Shown: piece by piece, positions 6,580 to 6,767 of the stretch
Layout of the letters: each line of letters starts with the position of its first letter
How positions within the stretch are numbered: the first letter of the stretch is position 1
Origin: Bryobacteraceae bacterium
Lineage (GTDB): Bacteria; Acidobacteriota; Terriglobia; Bryobacterales; Bryobacteraceae
Direction: 5' to 3'
NCBI GenBank assembly: GCA_030039005.1
Contig: JASHQT010000684.1
Span: forward strand, 1 to 6,767
Length of the DNA stretch: 6,767 nucleotides
Translations under genes and position numbers: made by a program
The notes under the pieces: generated by a model
What the model was told of the DNA's origin: nothing
Databases searched by the model: none
The model's input: only the letters and a program-made list of their open reading frames with translations

Positions 6580-6767
6580 ACGCAGCTACGGCAGTGGAAG
6601 CGGGCTTCGACGCCTCCGGGCGGATGCGGAATTTCGCGCACTGGCTGAGGAACCGCACCGGGACATCGAAGACGATCGACTGGATCAGGGATTCCGAATG
6701 CCGCCGGCGGCGCATCTCCATCGCAAAGCGCGGCACCGCGATCGGATCGCTCGGTCCCCAGTCGCAA
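6578..6767 (-). CDS. C-terminal end of a TatD/amidohydrolase-like protein, probable EboB (partial)
   Basis: Only the last 62 codons are in the window. The visible sequence begins [20 protein letters not shown], goes on with [21 protein letters not shown], and ends with an Ala-rich tail and TAG. The DWGxSDPxAVPxxAxEM segment followed by VxxxPxxFLSQ fits the last strand and helix of metal-dependent TIM-barrel hydrolases, where an Asp on strand 8 binds metal and an NPxxF-like motif ends the domain. TatD-like EboB precedes EboE in many ebo clusters, so context and motif agree. The fragment has no hydrophobic stretches, so it is not the UbiA-like membrane protein EboC, and it lacks features of the dehydroquinate synthase-like EboD. 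The identification is by pattern and position only; the usual NP is VP here. Confidence 0.6.
   Translation of the reverse strand, partial: CDWGPSDPIAVPRFAMEMRRRRHSESLIQSIVFDVPVRFLSQCAKFRIRPEASKPASTAVAA

Noticed and set aside
5770..6648. Plus-strand open frame of 292 codons
   Set aside because: It is antisense to eboE and the probable eboB end; no motif or ribosome binding site supports it.
6213..6767. Minus-strand open frame of 184 codons to the window edge
   Set aside because: It overlaps eboE in another frame. The neighbouring frame ending at 6578 has hydrolase-like motifs and ends just before eboE, so it is the real one.

Overview
This is a GC-rich window (roughly 60-65% GC by eye) that is almost completely coding. 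Seven of the eight protein genes read on the minus strand; only a small secreted-protein gene at 3279-3623 reads on the plus strand. No rRNA, tRNA, CRISPR array, transposase or integrase was seen. The mix of an ebo-type cluster, a short secreted carboxypeptidase-regulatory-like (CarboxypepD_reg) protein and a GltD-like flavoprotein with a ferredoxin tail suggests a soil-type acidobacterium (Acidobacteriota, perhaps Solibacter/Bryobacter-like). That placement is an inference from gene content and cannot be proved here.

Right part (3631-6767, minus strand): the end of an ebo (metabolite traffic) operon. In transcription order it holds the C-terminal end of a TatD/amidohydrolase-like protein (probable EboB, cut by the window edge), EboE (sugar-phosphate isomerase/epimerase-like TIM barrel, TTG start), EboF (alkaline phosphatase/nucleotide pyrophosphatase-like protein) and a 71-residue helical protein of unknown function. 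The gaps are 10, 4 and 68 bases, so they very likely form one transcript. In cyanobacteria the ebo genes are needed to move a scytonemin precursor to the periplasm. In most other bacteria the cargo is unknown, and no product-forming genes are visible here.

Middle (2796-3623): two small exported proteins read away from each other. On the minus strand is a 132-residue protein with a signal peptide and a DUF5666-like beta domain. On the plus strand is a 114-residue CarboxypepD_reg protein. An inverted repeat of 25 bases covers the GTG start of the plus-strand gene. That gene is clearly poorer in GC than its neighbours, and its stop codon lies 7 bases from the stop of the convergent 71-residue gene.

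Left part (1-2699, minus strand): a likely two-gene redox operon. The first gene encodes a GltD-like NAD(P)H/FAD oxidoreductase with an N-terminal cysteine-rich domain and a C-terminal pair of 4Fe-4S cluster motifs. Twenty-five bases after its stop starts a radical SAM/SPASM protein, which runs off the window at base 1. The flavoprotein could supply electrons to the radical SAM enzyme, but this is a proposal from gene context only.
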